NCBI GenBank assembly: GCA_947085425.1
Contig: CAMTWK010000025.1
Span: forward strand, 1 to 31,650
Source: UKL13-2 sp947085425
GTDB lineage: Bacteria > Pseudomonadota > Gammaproteobacteria > Burkholderiales > Usitatibacteraceae
Length of the DNA: 31,650 nucleotides
Direction of reading: 5' to 3'
The notes under the pieces are model-generated. The model did not search any database. It was not told the DNA's origin and saw only the letters and a list, made by a program, of their open reading frames with translations. Below, in pieces: positions 1 through 7,425 of this stretch. The position numbers and the translations under genes are program-made. Positions within the stretch are counted from its first letter, which is position 1; each line of letters starts with the position of its first letter.

Positions 1-36
1 CCAGCCATCATCGCTGCACGTCGATAACCTAACTTG

Positions 37-121
37 TGTCGCCCCGGTGGAGTCCGGGACCCAATTTCAATGTTTCCCGTAATTCAATCAACCTTGGACC
101 CCGGCCTCCGCCGGGGCGACA
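37..121. repeat. Inverted pair of REP-like palindromic repeats (BIME-like)
   Basis: Two GC-rich units of about 28 bp face each other. The left unit (37-64) starts TGTCGCCCCGG and the right unit (94-121) is its near-exact reverse complement, ending CCGGGGCGACA. They are separated by 29 bp of AT-rich sequence. This is the layout of paired REP elements. It lies downstream of the minus-strand serine hydrolase and could fold into a long hairpin that stabilises or ends its transcript. No transposase is nearby. Confidence 0.6.
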
Positions 122-158
122 GGCTTAAGTAAGTGCCATTCAGTCCAGATACGAAAAA

Positions 159-1676
159 TTATTTGATTTTTTTGGCCGGCTGATCTCGTCCGCCTTGATG
201 AAGGACGAGAGATGTGGCTTCTCCCGCATCATTTTGCAAAAAGCTGATTTGAGCGTCGACAATTTCGAAGAAGAACTTCGAATCCGACTCTGGATACGCC
301 GGGAAACGGGGTTGGTCACCCAACTTGACGAGAAGATGATTTTTTGCCGGTTGAATATCAAACTCAAACCCCGGTGCAAGTTCGTATCGGCCAACGTATC
401 GCATCAGCACGTCGTCGGCGACTGAAATTTTCCGTCTAATATTTTTGTTATGGTCCAACTGCACAAATACGGCATCGATTTGAGCCGCGTTCAAGGGACG
501 ATGAGTGGCGGGCCATTGGTAACTTTCCGCAACACTGCGAGTCAACAACGAAATAAAAGGCACGCCACCATCCGAGTTTGTCATGATCACAACACCGTAC
601 CCGGCATCGGCGATCATTTCAACGTGAGCACGATACCCGCGATTGCCGCCAGAATGCGAGAAGTAGCCGTGGGTATCCCCCGGGCGCACGACAAACCCCA
701 ATCCCATTTGATCCTTATGCGGTGTCAGCATCAGTTGCGTCATTTTTTTGGATAGTATTCGATTTGATTTGCCCTGTTTGGACTTGGCGACTTCAATTGC
801 CAACAAAGCCAAGTCTGATGGTGTTGTCCATAAACCTGCGGCAGCCAACTCTGGGTTAACAAACCATCCATTGGTCAACACCGCCCCACTACTTTGATGC
901 CCACGGGCAACTGTCGCCGCAATTGCATCGGCAAGCTTCTGCTCAAAAGTGCTGTCCTTCATGCCGATCGGTTTGAAAACAGAGTTGGCCACGATTTCAT
1001 TAAACGGCTTGTGCAATTGATCCATCAGCGCAAGCTGAACCATCGAGTAGCCAAGCCCGCTGTAATTCACGGCATCATCGGCTTGCCCGGTCTGGCTTGC
1101 GGGTTGATTATTGGCAGGCGCCCCGCCATTCAGAATTTGTATGACGTTTGGCAGCGGTGCATCTCGCTCGTAGCCGGTGAAGCCTCCGGCGGTTACACCC
1201 GAAGTGTGGGCAAGTAGATTGCGCAGGGTGACTTTGGTTGTGGCATTTGATGCCGGCAGTTTCCATGCGTGGAAATATTTGTTGATGTTCTCGTCAAGAT
1301 TAAGCCTGCCATGGTCAACATAGTGGAGTGCCGCCAGCGCGGTAACCGGCTTACTGATGGACGCGGCCTGGAATGGTGTTTTTGTGGTGACCAGACTGTT
1401 GTCTTTGCCAGCTTCAAGCACCCCGTACGCTTTTACCCATGAAATTTTGTAGTCATGAATAACGGCAATACTGACGCCGGGAATTGCGAATGCCCGCATC
1501 CACTCTTGCAGTGAAAGTTTTATCGTTTTCCCATCTTTGGTTGCAGCAGGAAAATTGTTTTCGACACTGTGAATCCGGGACAGAGCGGAATCGTTGACTG
1601 CAGCGAGCGCTAAATTTGCATTCATGCACGACGTTGGAAATAAAGCCAACACGACGACCGCATAGGAAACCTTCAT
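159..1676 (-). CDS. Secreted serine hydrolase, class C beta-lactamase/penicillin-binding-protein-like fold
   Basis: A 505-residue protein with an N-terminal Sec signal peptide (about 1-25, cleavage near ALA-AV), so it is probably periplasmic. It shows the active-site set of the beta-lactamase/esterase superfamily: SISK at 106-109 (nucleophile S106, base K109), YSG at 205-207 in the place of YxN, and HSGG at 341-344 in the place of KTG. After the catalytic domain a C-terminal beta-rich extension (about 400-505) follows, as seen in many esterase EstB-like or D-aminopeptidase-like members. The start is supported by GAGGTGG a few bases upstream of the ATG. The substrate (ester, D-amino-acid peptide or beta-lactam) cannot be read from sequence. 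It stands alone: the truncated gene upstream on the same strand ends 60 bp away. Fold assignment is firm, function loose. Confidence 0.85.
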   Translation of the reverse strand: MKVSYAVVVLALFPTSCMNANLALAAVNDSALSRIHSVENNFPAATKDGKTIKLSLQEWMRAFAIPGVSIAVIHDYKISWVKAYGVLEAGKDNSLVTTKTPFQAASISKPVTALAALHYVDHGRLNLDENINKYFHAWKLPASNATTKVTLRNLLAHTSGVTAGGFTGYERDAPLPNVIQILNGGAPANNQPASQTGQADDAVNYSGLGYSMVQLALMDQLHKPFNEIVANSVFKPIGMKDSTFEQKLADAIAATVARGHQSSGAVLTNGWFVNPELAAAGLWTTPSDLALLAIEVAKSKQGKSNRILSKKMTQLMLTPHKDQMGLGFVVRPGDTHGYFSHSGGNRGYRAHVEMIADAGYGVVIMTNSDGGVPFISLLTRSVAESYQWPATHRPLNAAQIDAVFVQLDHNKNIRRKISVADDVLMRYVGRYELAPGFEFDIQPAKNHLLVKLGDQPRFPAYPESDSKFFFEIVDAQISFLQNDAGEATSLVLHQGGRDQPAKKIK

Positions 1677-1736
1677 AGTCCCACCTCAAAATAAATTCAG
1701 TGCCCGCACGGTCTGCACAACACATAGCGCTGGGCA

Positions 1737-2051
1737 TTAAACATTGCGGTTAAAAATGAAAAGTGGTTTATCGTCAATTATGATCGGCACGAGTTGAAAA
1801 ACAAACGACCATGACGACTTGGATTCCGATTGCAGCAAAATGTCCACCGCCAGCGGAAAATCATCCGGCAAATGATTTTTGAGGGTGTTGGAAATATGCG
1901 CGCCGCGCGGCATCAGTTCCAGCGCGTCATAACCGCGCAATACATCGCGGAGAAATGCCTTGGCCGGAAACGCGGGATGCACCGCTTCAATCATGGCGGC
2001 GATTTTTTCGGGAATCTCTTTGCCGTATTTGCTTTTGAGGGTGGCGGCCAT
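1737..2051 (-). pseudogene. Truncated remnant resembling the N-terminus of a HEAT-repeat DNA alkylation repair protein
   Basis: The open frame gives 104 residues. The first ~75 (AVHPAFPAKAFLRDVL, then GYDALELMPRGAHIS and LKNHLPDDFPLAVDILL) match what I recall of the opening helices of AlkC/AlkD-like alkylation repair proteins, which bind DNA with a HEAT-like array and are usually 220-370 residues long. From about residue 76 the sequence becomes unrelated and AT-rich and ends at a stop, so most of the protein is missing. No continuation is visible before the serine hydrolase gene downstream. I read it as a decayed 5' fragment; a small functional protein of unknown role is less likely. The family assignment is from memory of the family's N-terminal pattern. 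Confidence 0.5.
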
Positions 2052-2179
2052 GGATGTTCAAGCTGGTGCAGTGCTTGGTGTTCATTACAACGACAATTAA
2101 TCTTATCATGCGACCCACCCAACACGGGCACCTGTTTGGTCTGGCGACTACCATGTGAACGCTTGATTTCATCCTGGGT

Positions 2180-2497
2180 TTGCCAAGCAATTATTTTCAA
2201 ACCACGCCGTTGTGGATGATTATTGTGTTCGGTAAAATTTTTCCCGCCGCCGCACTCGCGAATTTTGTTTGGCGACGATGCACGCGTTCGCCTGACCGCG
2301 CATGGCCGAACGCGCTGTGGATAGCGTTCTACATGGCGCTGACGTTGTTTGTTTATGACTATTTATATCTCGCCGTGCATCAGTCGCGCGGCTGGGTGTT
2401 CCTTGAAACACGCTGGTATTTGACGGCGTTTTATGTGATTCCGTGGTTGTTGTTGCCGGTCATCGCGGTGCGTGTGCGGGCAGCGCATAAAAACTAA
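2180..2497 (+). CDS. Small conserved-looking membrane protein of unknown function
   Basis: About 105 residues from a TTG start, or 93 from an ATG at 2216. Neither start has a clear ribosome binding site, so the start is uncertain. Three hydrophobic segments are visible: about residues 13-28, 46-64 (FYMALTLFVYDYLYLAV) and 80-98 (TAFYVIPWLLLPVIAV), with a short basic tail. It is predicted to sit in the inner membrane. I do not recognise the family. The ordered aromatic-rich helices and codon use consistent with coding argue for a real gene. It is divergent from the truncated alkylation-repair remnant, and a DUF2189 remnant lies downstream on the opposite strand. Confidence 0.6.
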   Translation: MPSNYFQTTPLWMIIVFGKIFPAAALANFVWRRCTRSPDRAWPNALWIAFYMALTLFVYDYLYLAVHQSRGWVFLETRWYLTAFYVIPWLLLPVIAVRVRAAHKN

Positions 2498-2556
2498 AAC
2501 CCACCACCCATATTGCCGTTTGCGGCATTTTCGCGCCGAAACGCGCTCCAATAGGC

Positions 2557-2695
2557 GTGTTGTCATTTCATCTGCACACCCATCAGATCACGATTGGCGT
2601 GTCAGGGCGCGTGCCAGTCCAACGGGGCGATGAGTCTGGCGATGTCGTCGGTCTCCATGGAAATATTCCAATCCGTTTCCGCCAGGTGACTCAGT
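2557..2695 (-). pseudogene. Remnant of the 3' end of a DUF2189 membrane-protein gene
   Basis: The reverse strand here aligns with the last ~24 codons of the intact DUF2189 gene at 3875-4654. The pattern LxxPLxxHA..HAxRDL...K followed by TGA is shared, and similarity continues about 40 bp past the stop (2515-2556 against 3836-3874). One codon corresponding to Trp is TGA here, so the frame is broken. No full second copy exists: the rest is missing and a MITE follows directly. It looks like a partial tandem duplication left to decay. Similarity was judged by eye, so its upstream limit is uncertain. Confidence 0.45.
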
Positions 2696-2699
2696 CTAG

Positions 2700-2938
2700 C
2701 CTGCATATTTCACAGGGACGCACTCGAGAGTGGGTGGATTAGCGAGTGATTTTTTGCTCGACTGACCGGGTAATATCGAGATATTACGAGGGAAGAGAGC
2801 GGAAAAGCACTGCTCAGCCGCCCGCTATCGAGTACGTATGCCATCAACCTTACGAAGTACAGTCTGGATTCGCAGAATTTATAGTTCGCCAAGAATGAAA
2901 AGCGTATATAAGGCGGGCCGACCCGTGAAATATGCAGG
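2700..2938 (+). mobile_element. 239-bp MITE, family 1, copy 1 (target duplication CTAG)
   Basis: Terminal inverted repeats begin CCTGCATATTTCAC and end GTGAAATATGCAGG. The element is flanked by CTAG at 2696-2699 and 2939-2942. It is the same length as, and largely identical to, the inverted copy at 7126-7364. It encodes no transposase, so it must be mobilised in trans. YTAR-type 4-bp duplications are known for IS5-group elements and TTAA for IS1380-like ones; the parent is not in the window. The right-hand CTAG supplies the TAG stop of the neighbouring hydrolase gene, so the insertion left that protein unchanged. Confidence 0.85.
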
Positions 2939-3838
2939 CTAGCCTGCGAAATCCCGGCAACCCTGCTCGATTGCCTCCCTCATGGCCTGCGGCTGTTCCG
3001 TCGGAATCCAGTGCAGCGCATTGATCCGCCGCAGACAAACACCTGGCAACATCGCCATCACGGCTTCAACAATCTGCGGATCAGTGAAATGCCGTCCGTT
3101 GGATATGAGTGCGAGTGCCGGCGAATGAATGGCAGCAAACGCGGGCAGCGGGCGGCTCACTTCGATGAAGTCCTGCACGTAATTGGCAGTCGGCAGATGG
3201 CGCAAATCAAACAACGGGGAAGCGTAGCGCCGCGACAGCGCGTCAGCATTTCCCTGTGCGGCCATCGCCACACGGGTGACGGCATCCAGCTCCCGCAAGT
3301 TGAGCGGCTCCAGGTGGCGACGGTAGATTCCAATGGAATTGAGCGCGCGAATAATCGCCGCCGCCGCAGTCAGCAGCGGTGTCAGCGGCTGAATATGGCG
3401 CAGCATTCCCACCAGCGCGGCGGGCGGCATGGGTTCCACCAGCACCAGGCCCTGCGTGCGTTGCGGGTAACGGTGTGCAAAATGCAAGGCAAAGTTGGCA
3501 CCCAGGCAATGCCCGCCGACAACGGCACGTTCATAATGCTCCGCCTCCAGGATGGCGGCAAGATCGTCGCTCCAGATTTCCATGCCGATGCGCCCGCGCC
3601 ACGTCGAGCGCCCATGTCCGCGCAAGTCCAGCCGCAACAGATCCCACGAGTGGCTCAGCCCGGTTTGTTCGATGAATTCCGTCCAGCGCGTCATATTGCT
3701 CGCCATGCCGTGGACCAGCACCAGCAATGGCCGCACCCCGACGCCGCGCGTAAGCCCATAGACAAGCACGGCACCATCTGGTCGATGATGTCGGCGAATC
3801 TCCTCGCCGGTGGCTGTGCTTTGGTCAACAGGCAACAT
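2939..3838 (-). CDS. Alpha/beta-hydrolase with a cysteine nucleophile
   Basis: A 299-residue cytoplasmic alpha/beta-hydrolase. Visible elements are the oxyanion-hole HG at 43-44 (LVHGMASN), the DLRGHGRS turn at 71-78, the nucleophile elbow GGHCLGA at 108-114, an acid candidate D253 and the catalytic His H276 (ALHWIP). The elbow carries Cys111 where most family members have Ser; TGC is clear in the DNA. Cys nucleophiles occur in dienelactone hydrolases, and elsewhere such a change can weaken or redirect activity. A cap-like insert spans about 135-215. It follows the DUF2189 gene by 36 bp and probably shares its transcript with that gene and the M20 peptidase. Its stop codon lies in the target duplication of the adjacent MITE. 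Substrate unknown. Confidence 0.8.
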   Translation of the reverse strand: MLPVDQSTATGEEIRRHHRPDGAVLVYGLTRGVGVRPLLVLVHGMASNMTRWTEFIEQTGLSHSWDLLRLDLRGHGRSTWRGRIGMEIWSDDLAAILEAEHYERAVVGGHCLGANFALHFAHRYPQRTQGLVLVEPMPPAALVGMLRHIQPLTPLLTAAAAIIRALNSIGIYRRHLEPLNLRELDAVTRVAMAAQGNADALSRRYASPLFDLRHLPTANYVQDFIEVSRPLPAFAAIHSPALALISNGRHFTDPQIVEAVMAMLPGVCLRRINALHWIPTEQPQAMREAIEQGCRDFAG

Positions 3839-3874
3839 TTTTTGTCCCGAAACGCCCGCTAATAGGCATGTTTG

Positions 3875-4654
3875 TCATTTTATCGGTGCTTTCACCAGAT
3901 CGCGGTAAGCGTGCCAGGTCGCGTGCCCGACCAGCGGTCCGGTCAGCAGCAATCCGAGGTAGGCGGTGGCGAAACCAAAACCAATCAGCAACACAATCAG
4001 CGCCGCCCAGAACAGCATGGCACCCGGATTTTTTACCAGACAAGTGACACTGACCAAAGCGGCCGTGATGGCATCACTGCGGCGGTCAAGCAGGAACGGA
4101 ATGGATACGGCGCTGAAGGCAAACACCAGCATGGCAAACAACAAGCCCACGCCAAAAAAGACCAGCAGGAACGCGACGTTTTTCATCTCGGCCAACTGTG
4201 CGGCAAACGCGGCCCAGGTCGGCATTGCCCGTGACTCAAACAAGGCAAAGGCCAGCAACGAGGCACGCGCCCAGAGCAAATACAACACGGTCAGGATCAA
4301 AACATAAATGCCGATGCCGCCCGCGTTTTCACGCCACGCCACCAGCGAGTGGCGGAAATCAACCGCGTCGCCACGCTCACGCTGGCGCGACAAATCGTAC
4401 AGGCCTATGGCGAGAAACGGACCCAGCAGCACAAAGCCCATGGTCAGCGTGGTGGTGTATTCGATGGCAAAACGAAACACCACCAACAACAACAATCCCA
4501 GCGCGGCGAAACTAAATCCGTAGAACAGGCTCGCTTTTGGGCTGGCGCGAATATCCGCCCAGCCCAGGGCGAGCCAGGTGAGCGGGCGCGTGACCGGCAC
4601 CGTGCGAATGGCCGGAAATTGCGGGTGCGCGGGTTCCATCGGTGACGATTGCAC
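3875..4654 (-). CDS. DUF2189-family integral membrane protein
   Basis: A 259-residue protein with a short polar N-terminus and five to six hydrophobic segments (approximately 43-63, 70-86, 114-134, 160-181, 213-236), with the conserved-looking RPLTWLALGWADIRASP entry and the LLTGPLVGHATWHAYRDLV ending typical of DUF2189 proteins. Members are inner-membrane proteins of unknown biochemical role, some found near cytochrome oxidase genes, which is not the case here. The gene starts 13 bp after the M20 peptidase stop and precedes the alpha/beta-hydrolase by 36 bp, an operon-like arrangement. A decayed copy of its 3' end lies about 1.3 kb further on at 2557-2695. Confidence 0.8.
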   Translation of the reverse strand: MQSSPMEPAHPQFPAIRTVPVTRPLTWLALGWADIRASPKASLFYGFSFAALGLLLLVVFRFAIEYTTTLTMGFVLLGPFLAIGLYDLSRQRERGDAVDFRHSLVAWRENAGGIGIYVLILTVLYLLWARASLLAFALFESRAMPTWAAFAAQLAEMKNVAFLLVFFGVGLLFAMLVFAFSAVSIPFLLDRRSDAITAALVSVTCLVKNPGAMLFWAALIVLLIGFGFATAYLGLLLTGPLVGHATWHAYRDLVKAPIK

Positions 4655-4667
4655 GCGCTGGTGATGA

Positions 4668-6140
4668 TCAGCGCACGCCGGCCATCACCAGCGCCACCGC
4701 CACCGTGAGTTTTTTCGCATACGGCACATGCAAAAATTCGTTCGGCCCGTGGGCATTTGACTTCGGCCCCAACACACCCGTCACCAGCATTTGTGCATCC
4801 GGAAATTTTTCGCCGAGCATGCCCATGAAGGGTATGGTGCCGCCCTCGCCCATGTATGCGGCCGGTTTGCCGTAGCAGATTTGTGAGGCGTGGTCGAGCA
4901 ATGTGGTCAGCCACGGTTGTGCGGCGGGCGCGTTCCAGCCGGTGGCCGCTTGTTCATAGTGGAAGGTGACCCTGGCCGAGTAGGGTGTGTCGCTCTCCAG
5001 TGTTTGTTTCATGGATGCGGCGGCAGCGGGGGCATCCACCAACGGCGGCAGACGCATGGAAAGTTTCAGCGCGGTGTAGGGGCGCTGCACATTGCCGGCC
5101 GAGGCGATTGGTGGCAAGCCATCCGCGCCCACCACGGCCAATGCGGCGCGCCAGGTACGATTCAAAATCAGCTCGACCGGGTCCTTTGTTGTTGGCTGCA
5201 CAAACACAAATTTGCCATCATCCCCGCAGCAACTGTCCCACGGAAAACGCTGCCACATGGCGTCCCCCAAAATGTCAGCCGCCTGTTTGGCCTGCTCAAT
5301 ACGCGCATGGGGAATGGCACAATTGAACACGCCCGGTTTGACCACACCGGTGCGTGAATCATCGAGTCGATCGAGCAATTGCCGCGCGACGCGAAACGAT
5401 GAGGGCACCACCCCACCGGCATCGCCAGAATGCACCCCCTCGGTGAGCATATTCACAGTAAGCGTGCCGTTGACCAGGCCGCGCAGCGAAGTGGTGACCC
5501 ACAGTTGCTCATAATTGCCCGCGCCGGAATCAAGCGCGATCACCAATTTCACGTCACCCATGCGCGCGGCGAGTGTATTGAGATAAAACGGCAGATCATA
5601 GCTGCCGCTTTCCTCACAGGTTTCAATCAAGCCAACACAGCGCGGCCGCGCCACCCCTTGGTTGTCCAACGCAACAATGGCGGCGAGCGCGGCGAACACC
5701 GCGTAACCGTCATCGGCGCTGCCCCGGCCATACAACTTGCCGTCTTCGAGCAGCGGAATCCATGGGCCCAATCCTGCGCGCCAGCCGGTCATCTCCGGTT
5801 GTTTGTCGAGATGACCGTATAACAATATGGTTTTGTCATTCGCCAAACCACCGCTGGCGGGAATATCAAAAAACAACACGGGGGTGCGGTTCCCCTCGCG
5901 TATCACCTCCATGGTCAGGCCGGCGACATTTTGTGCTGCGACCCAGACACGTGCCTGTTCAATGGCCGCATCCAGATAACCATTCTTGGCCCAATCGACA
6001 TCAAAGCCCGGCGACTTGGCGGGAAGTTTGATGTATTCAATCAGTTGCGGAACAATGTCACTGTCCCACTTGGCATCAATTTCTGCAACCAATTGTGCGT
6101 GATCAATGGTTATTTCCGGAATGGCGTCACGTGCGGTCAT
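4668..6140 (-). CDS. M20-family metallopeptidase (dipeptidase-like)
   Basis: A 490-residue zinc-dependent amidohydrolase, a typical length for the carnosinase/CNDP-like branch of M20. Metal-binding motifs are in order: YGHLDKQPEM (H110, D112), GRGSADDGYA (bridging Asp at 143-144), ETCEESGS (general base and ligand Glu176/177), ALDSG (D204), and a late His near 464 in NAHGPNEFLHVPYAKK. The HSGDAGG segment in the lid region is also present. There is no signal peptide, so it is expected to cleave dipeptides or acylated amino acids in the cytoplasm. It heads the likely operon with the DUF2189 protein (13-bp gap) and the hydrolase. The exact substrate cannot be told from sequence. Confidence 0.88.
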   Translation of the reverse strand: MTARDAIPEITIDHAQLVAEIDAKWDSDIVPQLIEYIKLPAKSPGFDVDWAKNGYLDAAIEQARVWVAAQNVAGLTMEVIREGNRTPVLFFDIPASGGLANDKTILLYGHLDKQPEMTGWRAGLGPWIPLLEDGKLYGRGSADDGYAVFAALAAIVALDNQGVARPRCVGLIETCEESGSYDLPFYLNTLAARMGDVKLVIALDSGAGNYEQLWVTTSLRGLVNGTLTVNMLTEGVHSGDAGGVVPSSFRVARQLLDRLDDSRTGVVKPGVFNCAIPHARIEQAKQAADILGDAMWQRFPWDSCCGDDGKFVFVQPTTKDPVELILNRTWRAALAVVGADGLPPIASAGNVQRPYTALKLSMRLPPLVDAPAAAASMKQTLESDTPYSARVTFHYEQAATGWNAPAAQPWLTTLLDHASQICYGKPAAYMGEGGTIPFMGMLGEKFPDAQMLVTGVLGPKSNAHGPNEFLHVPYAKKLTVAVALVMAGVR

Positions 6141-6282
6141 GGTAATCCTTCACTTTCTGTTTTGCGCTCATGCGGGAGGGTCAACTCGAATAGTCATTTT
6201 ACGCATTCAGGCAGAATCGTGTTTTTGTCTGATGTAACTGCATCAATTAAAAATTGTTTACCGGCTGCGGTTACTTGCGGGA

Positions 6283-6798
6283 TTATTTCACTTCGCGCGC
6301 CTTGCATTCGAGTGGCGTAAATTTCGACGGCATATCGGTCTTGTCCTGACCGGCCACCATCATGCCCTTGGGAATCGGTGCGGCCGCACAAGTCCATGAA
6401 ATCGGCACAGTAGGCTGGCCTTCGACAATCGCCGGTCGAATGGAAAGAATTTTGTCACGCAAATTTTCATGCACTGTGTTGCCCCACTTGACGTGAACGG
6501 CGCCATCCACCACGGTGATGCCGGCAACGTATTTGCCAACCAATTTTTCCGGTTCGGGCAAACCCGCCTCGACATTGTCTTTCGGCATGGTACCGGTGAG
6601 TGCATAAACTGCATTGATACCTTTTTTGGCGACGTCAATCAACGGCGCACTTTCCTTGATTTGACCGCGCACCGTCATCACCGAGATATCCGGCATGGCC
6701 AATACCGCCAGGGTGCCAATAATAACCAGCACGATAACAATTTCCATCAATGTGAAGGCGCGCTGTAACTTGGCAGATCTAATCATTGGATATTCCAA
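6283..6798 (-). CDS. Type IV major-pilin-like protein with an alanine at the prepilin cleavage site
   Basis: A 171-residue prepilin. A short basic leader (MIRSAKLQRA from the second Met) is followed by FTLMEIVIVLVIIGTLAVLAM, with Glu at mature position 5. The -1 residue before Phe is Ala14 rather than the usual Gly. The globular part contains two cysteines, C137 and C165, spaced like the C-terminal disulfide loop of PilA-type pilins. The gene is alone: no pilus assembly genes lie nearby, so processing and assembly would depend on PilD and the machine encoded elsewhere. Translation may start at Met1 or at Met5, which has the more typical leader length. The 142 bp after it, up to the M20 peptidase, shows no gene. 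Confidence 0.82.
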   Translation of the reverse strand: MEYPMIRSAKLQRAFTLMEIVIVLVIIGTLAVLAMPDISVMTVRGQIKESAPLIDVAKKGINAVYALTGTMPKDNVEAGLPEPEKLVGKYVAGITVVDGAVHVKWGNTVHENLRDKILSIRPAIVEGQPTVPISWTCAAAPIPKGMMVAGQDKTDMPSKFTPLECKAREVK

Positions 6799-6867
6799 TT
6801 GATGGTTTCATTGTTGCGGTTGCGGGGCAAAATATGTTTTCAGTTGTATGTTACCTTGGTGCAGGCA

Positions 6868-7120
6868 CTAAACAGCCTTCGCCACCGGCACAAAACTTCC
6901 GGCGCGCGCCAGCTCGGAAACCGTCACCTTGAAATCGCGCAGCAGGCCGGCAATTTTATTGGCCGGTACGCGGCTGTCCGGGCAGCCGTTCCAAAAATGT
7001 TTGGGATTTTGTTGTTTGGCAACCCTGTCAAAAAAAGTCCGGGTACTCCTGGTGCATGCGCGACGACCACGCCCGATTATTGCGCAACAGTGATTCGAGC
7101 TCTGTGTCTGCTGACGCCAT
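6868..7120 (-). pseudogene. Beta-carbonic anhydrase pseudogene with frameshift and large internal deletion
   Basis: The reverse strand starts ATG and reads like the N-terminus of a beta-class carbonic anhydrase (LESLLRNNRAWSSRM, EYPDFF). It then runs into TGA because of a run of seven T at about 7028-7034. Dropping one T restores NPKHFWNGCPDSRVPANKIAGLL, which contains the zinc-ligand CxDSR motif. Directly after GLL comes RDFKVTVSELARAG and a stop, which resembles the family's C-terminal end (GLLRDLGVTV). Some 130-140 codons between the two GLL sites, including the HxxC zinc ligands, are gone. Both lesions make it non-functional. A MITE with TTAA duplication sits one base upstream of the start codon. 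Confidence 0.75.
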
Positions 7121-7125
7121 GTTAA

Positions 7126-7364
7126 CCTGCATATTTCACGGGTCGGCCCGCCTTATATAGGCTTTTCATTCTTGGCGACCTATAAATTCTGCGAATCCAA
7201 ACTGTACTTCGTAAGGTTGATGGACTACGTACTCGATAGCGGGCGGCTGAGCAGCGCTTTTCCGCTCTCGTCCCTCTTAATGTCTCGATCTTACCCGGTC
7301 AGTCGAGCGAAAAATCACTCGCTTATCCACCCACTCTCGAGTGCGTCCCCGTGAAATATGCAGG
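7126..7364 (-). mobile_element. 239-bp MITE, family 1, copy 2 (target duplication TTAA), inverted
   Basis: Same 239-bp element as at 2700-2938 but in the opposite orientation. It starts CCTGCATATTTCACGGG, ends CCCGTGAAATATGCAGG, and is flanked by TTAA at 7122-7125 and 7365-7368. The two copies differ at scattered positions only, so both are fairly recent. Each contains a 60-codon open frame with nearly the same translation, which I treat as a by-product of nucleotide identity. It lies between the carbonic anhydrase pseudogene and the 3' end of asnS; the 61 bp up to asnS holds no feature. Confidence 0.88.
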
Positions 7365-7425
7365 TTAACCGCCTCCAAATAGACCTACCGCCAATTAGTG
7401 AAGGAAAACGCGCAACTTTAGTCGA

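Noticed and set aside
3011..3862. 283-codon plus-strand frame
   Set aside because: Mirror frame of the alpha/beta-hydrolase, whose motifs and operon context are clear. Its composition (many His, Gln, Arg) is typical of an antisense shadow.
7172..7354. 60-codon frame conserved in both family 1 MITE copies (also 2710-2892)
   Set aside because: The two translations agree because the DNA of the copies is nearly identical. The third copy does not keep it, there is no ribosome binding site, and it resembles no protein.
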